This document shows positions 1-6,617 of a DNA stretch of 18,885 nt, in pieces. Origin of the DNA: an uncultured Peptococcaceae bacterium (GTDB lineage Bacteria > Bacillota > Dehalobacteriia > UBA7702). Location of the stretch: the NCBI GenBank assembly GCA_937919295.1, contig CALFRX010000214.1, forward strand, positions 1 to 18,885, given 5' to 3'. Below the pieces are notes generated by a model. The model did not search any database and had not been told where the DNA came from. It was given only the letters and a program-made list of their open reading frames with translations. The translations under genes were made by a program, and so were the position numbers. Within the stretch, counting starts at the first letter, position 1. Every line of letters starts with the position of its first letter.

Positions 1-1202
1 ACGGGGATCATGTCGGCGTATTATGCGGCGCGCCGTTGACGGATGTGGAAATTACCCTGATTGCCGGCAGAGCCCATCTCAAGCATACGACAGGCGGCGA
101 TTTTCGTGAAGCGGCCTTGAGGGCCTTGCGTCAAGGATTGATGCAGGCAGAGAGCATTCTCTTAGAGCCCTATTACCGCTTTTCCTTGACGGTCCCCGCC
201 GAGCAGGTGGGACGTGCCATTAACGATATTCAGGGAATGCACGGCGTTTTTTCAGCGCCTTTTGAGGAACACGGTCTGATGACTGTGGAAGGTACGGCGT
301 CGGCGGCGGCAATGAACCATTATTTCAGTGAAGTGATCTCCTATACCCGGGGTAAAGGCCGGCTGCACTATGTGGCAGAGGGTTATATGCCTTGTCATAA
401 CGTAGCGGAGGTGATTGAAACCGTTGCTTACAATGCGGAAAGCGACCGGGAGCATCCTGCTGATTCCGTATTCTATATTAAGGGCGGCGGCACGGTCATC
501 AAGTGGGATCAGGTGAAGGGGTATATGCACGTGGATAGCGGCGTGCGCTGGGAAGCGGAGAGATTGTCCTTGCCGGATCCCCAGGTTTTTTCCCGCAATT
601 TCAATCTTGACGAGAAAGAGCTCAATGCCATCATGGAACGGGAATTTGGCCCGATCAAGCGGCCTTCCTACCGACAGGTGAGCACTGCTGACCAGGGGAC
701 AACAGAGGGCGCGGTTTTAAAAAAGAACTATTTGATCGTCGACGGCTATAATATGATTTTTGCCTGGGACGGCCTAAAGGAATTGGCCGAGAAGGATCTA
801 TCCGCCGCCCGTCATCAGCTCATTGAATTACTCGGCAATTACAGGGGCTTTGTCCGCAATGAACTTGTTCTCGTCTTTGACGGCTATAAAATCAAAGGGA
901 ATCTCGGTGATCGTTTCGACGTTTACGGCATCCATGTGGTTTATACGAAGGAAGGGCAAACCGGCGATATGTACATTGAAAAACTCCTGCGCGAAATCGG
1001 CAGGAATTATGCTGTACGGGTCGCCTCTTCCGACGCGCTCATTCAACTTTCCGCTGTTGGCAGCGGCGTTTTACGGATGTCGGCCTTGGAATTAAAGGCT
1101 GAGATCGACCTGGTAGGCGAAAAGATCAAAGCGGAAATGGAACGCCTCACGCGGCAGAAGCAAAGAGAGGTGTCCTGGAGCAAGGAAGCGAAAGAACAAT
1201 GA
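1..1202 (+). CDS. Tet/EF-G-like ribosome-binding GTPase, C-terminal part, fused to YacP/Rae1-type NYN domain (5' partial)
   Basis: The reading frame is open from base 3 to a TGA at 1200-1202 and enters the window from the left, so the N-terminal GTPase domain is missing. The first ~210 residues resemble domains IV-V of tetracycline ribosomal protection proteins and their EF-G-like relatives: APLTDVEITLIAGRAH, then HTTGGDFREAALRA, then LLEPYYRF. After a linker, a second domain begins near base 726 with YLIVDGYNMIF, followed by LVFDGYK, QTGDMYIEKLL and VASSDALIQLS. That order of acidic motifs is characteristic of NYN_YacP RNases, whose Bacillus member Rae1 cuts mRNA in the ribosomal A site. The TTG at base 36 is internal to the domain IV sequence and is not the start. 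I infer a factor that binds the ribosome and positions a nuclease there. Real tetracycline resistance is uncertain, because many such chromosomal homologues are not resistance genes. Confidence 0.88.
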   Translation, partial: GDHVGVLCGAPLTDVEITLIAGRAHLKHTTGGDFREAALRALRQGLMQAESILLEPYYRFSLTVPAEQVGRAINDIQGMHGVFSAPFEEHGLMTVEGTASAAAMNHYFSEVISYTRGKGRLHYVAEGYMPCHNVAEVIETVAYNAESDREHPADSVFYIKGGGTVIKWDQVKGYMHVDSGVRWEAERLSLPDPQVFSRNFNLDEKELNAIMEREFGPIKRPSYRQVSTADQGTTEGAVLKKNYLIVDGYNMIFAWDGLKELAEKDLSAARHQLIELLGNYRGFVRNELVLVFDGYKIKGNLGDRFDVYGIHVVYTKEGQTGDMYIEKLLREIGRNYAVRVASSDALIQLSAVGSGVLRMSALELKAEIDLVGEKIKAEMERLTRQKQREVSWSKEAKEQ

Positions 1203-1315
1203 AAGGGCAACAAAATCCAAGTTTTTTGTCGGGCTCTCTATGTGTAAACATAGGTTAGGGAAAGGGCAGTTGTACCAGTGGGCATGAACTTCGAATCGAA
1301 TTTTCCTAATAAAAA

Positions 1316-1354
1316 AAGCATTACCTATCCCTTACGGGATAGGAAACGCTTTTT
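1316..1354. terminator. Bidirectional rho-independent terminator
   Basis: A perfect 8-bp stem CCTATCCC/GGGATAGG (1324-1331 and 1336-1343) closes a TTAC loop. It extends outward with two mismatches to GC/GC. A T-run follows on the + strand (1350-1355) and an A-run precedes it (1311-1317), so it can end the + strand fusion gene and the - strand tRNA. Confidence 0.85.
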
Positions 1355-1431
1355 TGGTGGAGCTAATTGGATTCGAACCAGTGGCCTCTACGATGTCAAC
1401 GTAGCGCTCTAACCAACTGAGCTATAGCTCC
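1355..1431 (-). tRNA. tRNA-Val (anticodon GAC)
   Basis: The reverse complement folds into a 77-nt cloverleaf with encoded CCA. The acceptor stem GGAGCTA/TAGCTCC, D stem GCTC/GAGC and anticodon stem CTACG/CGTAG are all perfect. The anticodon loop TTGACAT gives anticodon GAC, so the tRNA reads valine GUC/GUU codons. The T loop is TTCGAAT. The T stem ACTGG/CCAAT contains one C-A mismatch at its second pair, which is unusual. The gene has its own promoter and is convergent with the upstream fusion gene. Confidence 0.96.
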
Positions 1432-1447
1432 ATCTGGCAGTAGCTAT

Positions 1448-1476
1448 ATTATCCAATAAAACGGCGCGCTTGTCAA
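1448..1476 (-). promoter_or_regulatory. Sigma-A promoter of tRNA-Val
   Basis: Read on the - strand: TTGACA (1471-1476), a 17-nt spacer, then GATAAT (1448-1453). The mature tRNA 5' end lies 16 nt beyond the -10 box, as expected for a stable RNA gene. Confidence 0.85.
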
Positions 1477-1530
1477 GATTATTTTACATTGTATTTAGCA
1501 TTTTTTATTTGCAAGAATTTTGACTAAATG

Positions 1531-1559
1531 TTGAAACCCCAAATGGAATATGATAATAT
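1531..1559 (+). promoter_or_regulatory. Candidate promoter for radC
   Basis: TTGAAA (1531-1536), 17 nt, TAATAT (1554-1559) in a very AT-rich stretch. The leader to the radC start is about 130 nt and contains AT-rich self-complementary sequence (ATATAAATTTG followed by ATATAAATTTATA) of unknown meaning. Confidence 0.45.
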
Positions 1560-1697
1560 GTATATAAATTTGAATATAAATTTATATTTATATTGCAAAA
1601 TCACATTGGATAGGAGTGAAGCAAGATTTTGTTTTGAGTATATTGATTTAAAGGAAAGAGTCGTTTAGATAATCTTTTGTAAACGGTGAGATGAAAC

Positions 1698-2366
1698 ATG
1701 AACAAAGGCCATCGACAAAGAATGCGTGAGAGAATCGATAAACATGGGATGGAAGGGCTAAGTGATCACGAGATCTTGGAGTATCTCCTCTATTTTGTAC
1801 AACCCAGAGTGAATACAAACGATGCTGCCCACGCACTCATCAATACATTTTCTGCCATTAATCGTGTGTTTGACAGCGATCAAACAGAATTAGCAAAAGT
1901 TGGCGGCATCGGTCCTCAGAGCGCCCAGTTTCTTGCTCTGATCCCCGAGATTTGCCGACGTTACTATGTTTCCCGGCACGATAAGCGAGAACGTTTCATT
2001 TCCCTCGGCCGGGTCGTGGAATATATTGACGCTCTCTATTTAGGGGTGATGGAGGAGACGGCGATGATTTTGCTTTTGGATGCAGAAAAAACGCTGATTG
2101 CCTCAAAAGTCATTGCCAAGGGCAATATGGAAGAAGTCTCGGTGCATAACCGTGAAATTGTTTCGGCGGTGCTCGCTCATAATGCCGTATACGTTGTTTT
2201 TTCCCACAATCATCCCTCCAATGACCCGTATCCTTCGGCGGAAGACGCTTTGCTGACAAATCATCTCTATGTGACCTTAAAGAGCATCGGCGCGGCGTTG
2301 ATGGATCACGTGATCATTTGTCCCAATGGGAATTTCTATAGCTTTTCCAAAGAAAACCGCTTATAA
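1698..2366 (+). CDS. radC: RadC family JAB/MPN-domain protein
   Basis: A 222-aa protein of the RadC family. The N-terminal half carries a helix-hairpin-helix-like segment (VGGIGPQSAQFL, about residues 68-79). The C-terminal half is the JAB1/MPN metalloprotease-like domain with a complete JAMM signature: H170-N-H172, S180 and D183. Historically RadC was called a DNA repair protein, but its biochemical role is unsettled. The ATG at 1698 is preceded by GGTGAG with 8 nt spacing; the ATG at 1691 is too close to that site and in another frame. The gene stands alone, ahead of a 119-aa unknown and trmB. Length and domain order are normal for the family. Confidence 0.9.
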   Translation: MNKGHRQRMRERIDKHGMEGLSDHEILEYLLYFVQPRVNTNDAAHALINTFSAINRVFDSDQTELAKVGGIGPQSAQFLALIPEICRRYYVSRHDKRERFISLGRVVEYIDALYLGVMEETAMILLLDAEKTLIASKVIAKGNMEEVSVHNREIVSAVLAHNAVYVVFSHNHPSNDPYPSAEDALLTNHLYVTLKSIGAALMDHVIICPNGNFYSFSKENRL

Positions 2367-2433
2367 TCTTGCAATTTTAGCTGTTTTCTGCTAACCTATA
2401 TATCATATTGTTTTTTCTGAGAAGGAGTATTTC

Positions 2434-2793
2434 ATGGAAGCGATCAAAGGAAAATTAAAAGAATATTTATCAATGGATCATGAATTGGATTTCAGTGAAT
2501 TTAATGAATACTATCAATCGATCATCTTAAAACTCAACGAACATTACCAGGAATTCACGGAACAAGACTTGCTGGATATCCGCTATATTCTGAATACCGT
2601 TACGGTCAATGCTCAGATGTGGGGGAGCCGTAAAGATAAAAACAGCAAGAAGTATAAAAAGATCCAGGAAAAAGCGAGATTTTGGGCGGATGCCGCTACC
2701 TATAAACTGAAGAGAGACTTCGGCTATGACAACGAAAAAATCGATGCGGCAGACGAAAAAATCGATGGCGAAATGAAGCCTAAGGAAGATTAA
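2434..2793 (+). CDS. Hypothetical charged protein, 119 aa
   Basis: I do not recognise this protein. It is strongly charged and predicted largely helical, with Tyr-rich acidic stretches in the first half (SEFNEYYQSIILKLNEHYQE) and a Lys-rich middle (KDKNSKKYKKIQEK). A short repeated unit, EKIDAADEKIDGE, lies near the C-terminus. It has no membrane segment, signal peptide or cysteine pair. A good ribosome binding site (AGAAGGAGT) precedes the ATG. It ends 3 nt before trmB, so the two are almost certainly co-transcribed. I assign no function. Confidence 0.8.
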   Translation: MEAIKGKLKEYLSMDHELDFSEFNEYYQSIILKLNEHYQEFTEQDLLDIRYILNTVTVNAQMWGSRKDKNSKKYKKIQEKARFWADAATYKLKRDFGYDNEKIDAADEKIDGEMKPKED

Positions 2794-2796
2794 ACC

Positions 2797-3435
2797 ATGC
2801 GTTTACGAAAGATCCCCGGCATCGAAGCACGCCTAAGGGCGGATTATCCCCATCTTGTGGTGGCGAAACCCCAAGCGTATGCCGGGATCTGGCAGGAATA
2901 TTTCGGAGCGGAAGCGCCGCTTTTTCTGGAAATCGGTATGGGCCGCGGCCGTTTCATTGACGGCATGCGCAAAAAAGAACCGCAAACGAATTTTATCGCC
3001 GTGGAAATGCGCAACGAAGTCATTTTCGACGCGGCAAAAAAAATTGGCGACGATTGTAAAAACGTCGCCTTTATCAGCGGTCACGCCGCTTCCCTCAGGG
3101 ATTGGTTCGCCGAAAAAGAAGTGGATCGCATCTATCTCAATTTTCCCGACCCCTGGCCCAAGAGAGCCCATCGCAAACGGCGGCTGACCCATGAGAACTT
3201 TTTAATACTCTACCGTGAGATTTTAAAGGAAGAGGGCGAGCTTTTTTTTCGTACCGACGCCGCTTCCTTCTTCGAGTTTACCTTGACGGAAATGACCAAC
3301 CACGGTTTCGCTTTAACCGAGGTTAGCCTCGATTATCATCACAGCGCCTATTATGACGGAATTTCCACGGAATACGAGGAAAAAAAGAGCAAAGAAGGCC
3401 CGATCTACTACGGACGCTTTCTTTTGCGGAAATGA
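2797..3435 (+). CDS. trmB: tRNA (guanine-N7)-methyltransferase
   Basis: A 212-aa TrmB. It uses S-adenosylmethionine to methylate guanine 46 in the tRNA variable loop. The SAM-binding motif I is LEIGMGRG (44-51), followed by the acidic end of strand two in FIAVEMR. The family signature NFPDPWPK (115-122) is followed by AHRKRRL, matching the usual PDPWPKxxHxKRR block. Length is typical. It starts 3 nt after the preceding 119-aa gene and its stop codon region provides the ribosome binding site for thrC, so the three genes form one operon. Confidence 0.95.
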   Translation: MRLRKIPGIEARLRADYPHLVVAKPQAYAGIWQEYFGAEAPLFLEIGMGRGRFIDGMRKKEPQTNFIAVEMRNEVIFDAAKKIGDDCKNVAFISGHAASLRDWFAEKEVDRIYLNFPDPWPKRAHRKRRLTHENFLILYREILKEEGELFFRTDAASFFEFTLTEMTNHGFALTEVSLDYHHSAYYDGISTEYEEKKSKEGPIYYGRFLLRK

Positions 3436-3446
3436 GGTTTCCATTT

Positions 3447-4940
3447 ATGTATATCAGCACCAGAGGCGGTACCGAGCCTGTTTGCGCCTCCGCGGCAATC
3501 TATAAGGGGCTGGCGGCAGACGGCGGCCTTTTTGTCCCCGAAGAGATCGTTCCCTTTCCGGAAGACCTTTGGTCAGCCCTTGCCGACATGAGCTATGAGG
3601 AACTGGCTAAGGTTATCTTCCGTCTTTACCTTGACGATTTTAGCGAGGAAGAAATTGATCAGGTGGTCAAAAAAGCTTACGGAGATCATTTTGACGATCC
3701 GGACATCGCACCCCTCATCCCTGTTTCCGGAAACCGTTATATCCTGGAATTATGGCACGGTCCCACCGCGGCCTTTAAGGATATGGCCCTTCAGGCTCTG
3801 CCTCATTTGCTCACCGCTGCCATGAAAAAGCAGGCCGACGACAAGGAAATTGTCATATTGGTGGCGACCTCCGGCGATACGGGGAAAGCCGCCCTGGAAG
3901 GCTTTGCCGATGTGGAAAAAACCAAGATCATCGTTTTTTATCCCAAGGACGGCGTATCCGAGATTCAGCGCTTACAGATGGCGACGCAGTCTGGGAAAAA
4001 TACCTATGTGGTGGCGGTTGAAGGCAATTTTGACGATTGCCAGCGGGGTGTCAAAGAAATTTTCGGCGACACTGATTTTAACCGCCGCCTCGATGAAAAG
4101 GGCTATCGTCTTTCCTCCGCCAATTCCATCAATTGGGGCAGATTGCTGCCGCAGATTGTCTACTATTTCAAAGCCTACGGCGCTTTGCTGCAACAGGGGA
4201 GACTGAAACAGGGCGAAAAGATGGACGTGGTGGTTCCCACCGGGAACTTCGGTAATATCCTCGCTGCTTACTACGGAAAACGAATGGGACTTCCCATCGG
4301 TATGCTGCTTTGCGCATCCAATCAAAATAAAGTATTGACCGATGTGATTGCCAACGGCTGCTACGATAAACGGCGGGAATTTTTCCGTACTTCCTCGCCT
4401 TCCATGGATATTCTTGTTTCCAGCAACTTTGAGCGATTTGTCTTTGAACTTTGCAGCCGGGACGATGCGGCAGTAAAAGCGCTTTTTGCCGATCTCGACC
4501 AAAAAGGCCATTATCAACTGGTCGGCGACGCCGTAATGCGGATGCAATCCTTAATGGCCGGGGAATTCGCCGACGAAAAAGAAACCTTGGCTGCCATCGG
4601 GGAAATGAAAAAATCCGATCAATACATTCTCGACCCCCATACGGCCGTTGCCGTAAAGGCCCTGGCCAAATATGATAAAAAGCAGGGCGGCAGAAGCGTT
4701 CCCGCAGTGATCGCCGCCACCGCCAATCCTTATAAATTTAATAGAGCCGTGTACGAAGGTATTTACGGGGCGGGGGCCGCCAACGATATGGATGAATTTG
4801 CCGTATCGAAAGCCCTAACGGAAACCACCGGCCTCGCCGTGCACCGGGGTCTTGTGGATCTCGAAAAGAGAGACGTCCGGCATAAGCGGGTGGTGGCGAA
4901 AACCGCCATGGAAACGGCTGTTGCGGAGATTTTGAAATAG
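3447..4940 (+). CDS. thrC: Threonine synthase (PLP enzyme)
   Basis: Threonine synthase converts O-phosphohomoserine to threonine. The protein begins MYISTRGG, the usual N-terminus of this family. The pyridoxal-phosphate lysine is K111 in HGPTAAFKDMALQ, and the phosphate-binding loop is SGDTGKAALEGF. VVPTGNFGNILAAYYGKR and SNQNKVLTD are further family blocks. I chose ATG 3447 (497 aa) because GAGG at 3434-3437 lies 9 nt upstream of it. The in-frame ATG at 3432, which overlaps the trmB stop as ATGA and would add five residues, has no ribosome binding site. No homoserine kinase gene of the GHMP type is adjacent; see the ApgM-like gene at 12098. Confidence 0.95.
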   Translation: MYISTRGGTEPVCASAAIYKGLAADGGLFVPEEIVPFPEDLWSALADMSYEELAKVIFRLYLDDFSEEEIDQVVKKAYGDHFDDPDIAPLIPVSGNRYILELWHGPTAAFKDMALQALPHLLTAAMKKQADDKEIVILVATSGDTGKAALEGFADVEKTKIIVFYPKDGVSEIQRLQMATQSGKNTYVVAVEGNFDDCQRGVKEIFGDTDFNRRLDEKGYRLSSANSINWGRLLPQIVYYFKAYGALLQQGRLKQGEKMDVVVPTGNFGNILAAYYGKRMGLPIGMLLCASNQNKVLTDVIANGCYDKRREFFRTSSPSMDILVSSNFERFVFELCSRDDAAVKALFADLDQKGHYQLVGDAVMRMQSLMAGEFADEKETLAAIGEMKKSDQYILDPHTAVAVKALAKYDKKQGGRSVPAVIAATANPYKFNRAVYEGIYGAGAANDMDEFAVSKALTETTGLAVHRGLVDLEKRDVRHKRVVAKTAMETAVAEILK

Positions 4941-5049
4941 AGCGGTTTCCTTTCTATCTTCCGCTATATATTCTGCGTCGGTAGCGTATGATAACGGGCA
5001 GCAGGGGAGCGTGATAGGACATGCCGTTGCTTCAGATTAAAGACTATGG

Positions 5050-5214
5050 ATGCGGATTTTTCTGGCCGCCGTTGCCGTGGCTGCGATATGCCTCCTTCGC
5101 TTTCTTCTTTTCCTTTCTTCGCCGAAAGGGTTTGCCGTCTTAAAGCCTCATGATCACGGCCGCGTACCATTTTTCGATCCACCGATAAGGAGCGTTTTAT
5201 GGAAACGAAAGTAA
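5050..5214 (+). CDS. Possible small membrane protein, 54 aa
   Basis: This short frame lies in the 258-bp gap after thrC. It has a hydrophobic N-terminal segment (MRIFLAAVAVAAICLLRFLL) that would form one membrane helix or a signal anchor, then a polar tail. It overlaps the next gene by 16 nt. Codons look normal for the genome, but no ribosome binding site is visible before the ATG and two competing short frames (41 aa from 5021 and one from 5046) cover the same DNA. I recognise no family. Confidence 0.3.
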   Translation: MRIFLAAVAVAAICLLRFLLFLSSPKGFAVLKPHDHGRVPFFDPPIRSVLWKRK

Positions 5215-5957
5215 TTGATTATTTGAATTTCGAAAAAGAGCATCTCTGCTGTGTTTTGCGGGACCGCAACGGCGAAGGTCGTATCGCAGCGAAAAGGGAA
5301 TGGCTGAAAAACGTTTTTGAAGACGGGCTCGTAATCCGCAAAGGCGCGGAAAACGGTAAAATCATCATGGAGTATATTCCGGCGGACGATGCCTGGTGTC
5401 CCGTGGAAGCCCCTGAGTATATGTTCATCCATTGTTTCCGGATCGATGAAAAATATAGGCATAAAGGTTACGAAAAAGCTCTTTGGCGGGAATGTATTGC
5501 CGAGTGCAAAATCAAGCATAAAAAAGGCCTCTGCACCCTTGTGGGCGCAGAGGACTTGCCCTATCTCAATCAAAAAGCGGATTTTCTATCACAAGGGTTT
5601 CAGTCGGCGGCCAAAGCCGCGCCTTATTTTGAGCTTTTGTATTACCCCTTAGAAGAAGACGCCGCGGTTCCCCGCTTTCTGCCGGAATTGGCAACGGCGG
5701 CCGTGGATGACGATGGTTTTGTGCTTTATTATTCCAATCAGTGTCCCCATACGGCTAAGGCCGTTCCGCTGTTGCAGGCCAAAGCCGCGGATCTCGGCGT
5801 TGCGCTCAAGGTGATTCACCTTACAAAAGCCAAAGAAGCCAGGGCGATTCCCTGTGCCTATACGACCTTTGCCCTCTTTTACGACAAACAGTTTGTGACC
5901 CATGAAGTGCTAACCGCGGCAGGGTTCGCGAAAACCGCAGCGAAATTGAAAAGATAA
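5199..5957 (+). CDS. GNAT N-acetyltransferase with C-terminal YoaP-like domain
   Basis: A 252-aa two-domain protein resembling Bacillus YoaP. The first ~140 residues are GNAT-like: the segment MFIHCFRIDEKYRHKGYEKALWREC contains the R/K-x-x-G-x-x acetyl-CoA loop in a degenerate form (YRHKGYEKAL). The second domain starts near residue 170 and looks thioredoxin-like: FVLYYSNQCPHT places C182 in a C-x-x-T motif, and P218-C219 lies before TTFALFYDKQFVTHE, a block typical of the YoaP family. The acyl acceptor is unknown. ATG 5199 has AAGGAG upstream. A terminator follows at once, so it is probably a single-gene unit. Confidence 0.82.
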   Translation: METKVIDYLNFEKEHLCCVLRDRNGEGRIAAKREWLKNVFEDGLVIRKGAENGKIIMEYIPADDAWCPVEAPEYMFIHCFRIDEKYRHKGYEKALWRECIAECKIKHKKGLCTLVGAEDLPYLNQKADFLSQGFQSAAKAAPYFELLYYPLEEDAAVPRFLPELATAAVDDDGFVLYYSNQCPHTAKAVPLLQAKAADLGVALKVIHLTKAKEARAIPCAYTTFALFYDKQFVTHEVLTAAGFAKTAAKLKR

Positions 5958-5959
5958 AG

Positions 5960-5983
5960 AATCCGGTATTTGTCGGATTTTTT
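5960..5983 (+). terminator. Terminator of the GNAT/YoaP gene
   Basis: AATCCG (5960-5965) pairs with CGGATT (5973-5978) around a 7-nt loop, followed by an uninterrupted T-run to 5983, just after the stop codon at 5957. Confidence 0.7.
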
Positions 5984-6031
5984 AAGAGTATCCAAACGCG
6001 GCTTTTGTACGGTAACTTTATTCTAATTCTT

Positions 6032-6187
6032 GTGAAGAAGGAAACCTTTGAAAAATTCAACGCTGCATAGTCGGAAATGGATGACATGGTACGTTATCAA
6101 AAATTCAGTTACGGTTTCAGGCTTGGCGTCTTGCTCATGACAGAGGTATTCACAGGTAAAGATGAATTGATGGACGGCCATGAGTGA
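6032..6187 (+). pseudogene. Remnant of a DUF6809-like small protein gene
   Basis: Frame 2 reads KKETFEKFNAA, then a TAG stop, then SEMDDMVRYQKFSYGF, RLGVLLMTEVFTGKDEL and a TGA at 6185-6187. The second half matches my recollection of the conserved C-terminus of DUF6809 proteins (FxYGFxLGxxLMxEVFTGKDEL), small proteins common in accessory regions of gut Clostridia. The N-terminal half is absent: upstream only a short YGN-containing stretch remains in frame, and there is no ribosome binding site. The gene is therefore 5'-truncated and interrupted. A strong terminator at 6246 probably belonged to it. Confidence 0.6.
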
Positions 6188-6245
6188 CATGACCCGCACA
6201 ATCATAAAATCGGCAGCTTTGGCAGACCGTTAAAAGCATATGATC

Positions 6246-6289
6246 AAAGACCACAAACCTGTATAAACGCTGGGTTTGTGGTCTTTTTT
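6246..6289 (+). terminator. Strong rho-independent terminator
   Basis: A perfect 14-bp stem, AAAGACCACAAACC (6246-6259) with GGTTTGTGGTCTTT (6273-6286), followed by T residues to 6289. No intact + strand gene precedes it; it fits the original end of the decayed gene at 6032-6187. Confidence 0.85.
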
Positions 6290-6338
6290 ACTTTCTCTGC
6301 TACTATTTTGATATTGTTTATTTCATCCCGGCATAAAC

Positions 6339-6515
6339 TCAGGATTCGTTAGGGTGTAGTTTTTGCAGCAAGTCTGCTTTTGCCTTTTCTAAAATTACAG
6401 AATCAATGTTTATCACAACATAGTCGGAACACATACCAACCGCGTCAAGAGAAATCGAATCCAGAATACATCTCCTCTTTTCGCAATAAATACAGAGATT
6501 ATTTTCGCATTCCAT
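6339..6515 (-). CDS. Small Cys-rich protein, 58 aa
   Basis: An intact 58-aa frame on the - strand with a good ribosome binding site (GAGGTGG before ATG at 6515). The N-terminus MECENNLCIYCEKRRCILD contains cysteines at 3, 8, 11 and 16, including a C-x-x-C pair, and a fifth at 29 (GMCSDY). This spacing suggests a small metal-binding or redox knuckle. The C-terminal third is a helical, charged segment (ILEKAKADLLQKLH). I recall similar short unnamed proteins in accessory regions of Firmicutes but know of no function. It is divergent from the XRE regulator gene, with overlapping promoters and paired operators between them, so it is probably under that regulator's control. Confidence 0.72.
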   Translation of the reverse strand: MECENNLCIYCEKRRCILDSISLDAVGMCSDYVVINIDSVILEKAKADLLQKLHPNES

Positions 6516-6531
6516 AAAGCCACCTCACTAT

Positions 6532-6550
6532 TGACATTTACTAAATGTCA
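6532..6550. promoter_or_regulatory. Operator-like dyad 1 (TGACA-N9-TGTCA)
   Basis: Perfect palindrome TGACATTT-ACT-AAATGTCA. It shares half-sites and spacing with dyad 2 at 6585. It overlaps the -35 region of the rightward promoter and lies just downstream of the leftward start site. Confidence 0.75.
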
Positions 6551-6576
6551 CATATACGGGAATTCTACCATATAAT
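6547..6576 (+). promoter_or_regulatory. Candidate promoter of the XRE regulator gene
   Basis: A consensus TATAAT (6571-6576) is preceded at 18 nt by GTCACA (6547-6552), a 4/6 match to TTGACA that sits in dyad 1. The expected start site is near 6583, directly in front of dyad 2. Confidence 0.55.
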
Positions 6577-6590
6577 AACCATGTTGACAA
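6562..6590 (-). promoter_or_regulatory. Candidate promoter of the 58-aa gene
   Basis: Read on the - strand: TTGTCA (6585-6590), 17 nt, TAGAAT (6562-6567). The -35 box is part of dyad 2. The promoter overlaps the rightward promoter by 15 bp, so RNA polymerase cannot occupy both at once. Confidence 0.6.
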
Positions 6591-6603
6591 GTAGTGATTG
6601 TCA
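6585..6603. promoter_or_regulatory. Operator-like dyad 2 (TGACA-N9-TGTCA)
   Basis: TTGACAA-N7-TTGTCAA. The core TGACA-N9-TGTCA is the same as in dyad 1, and the centres are 53 bp apart, about five helical turns. It overlaps the leftward -35 box and the rightward start site. Confidence 0.75.
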
Positions 6604-6617
6604 ATAGGGAGGTGGCT

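Noticed and set aside
1203..1307. Bases between the fusion gene stop and the terminator
   Set aside because: Only a small hairpin (CTATG/CATAG near 1239-1254) is present; no gene or known RNA is visible.
1560..1600. AT-rich self-complementary stretch before radC
   Set aside because: Too AT-rich to claim a riboswitch or terminator; it lacks GC pairs and a T-run.
3972..4547. Long - strand open frame (191 codons) opposite thrC
   Set aside because: It is antisense to a well-conserved threonine synthase and resembles no protein family.
5021..5143. 41-codon frame beginning MPLLQIKDYG in the thrC-GNAT gap
   Set aside because: Its composition (many Phe and Pro) and poorly placed ribosome binding site make it less likely than the overlapping 54-aa frame, which is itself weak.
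6188..6338. Rest of the 636-bp gap after the GNAT gene
   Set aside because: Apart from the terminator at 6246 I see no gene, attachment site or direct repeat that would define the boundaries of an inserted element.
6594..6617. GTG start that would lengthen the XRE regulator by eight residues
   Set aside because: It lies in operator dyad 2 and downstream ATG 6618 has a perfect ribosome binding site.
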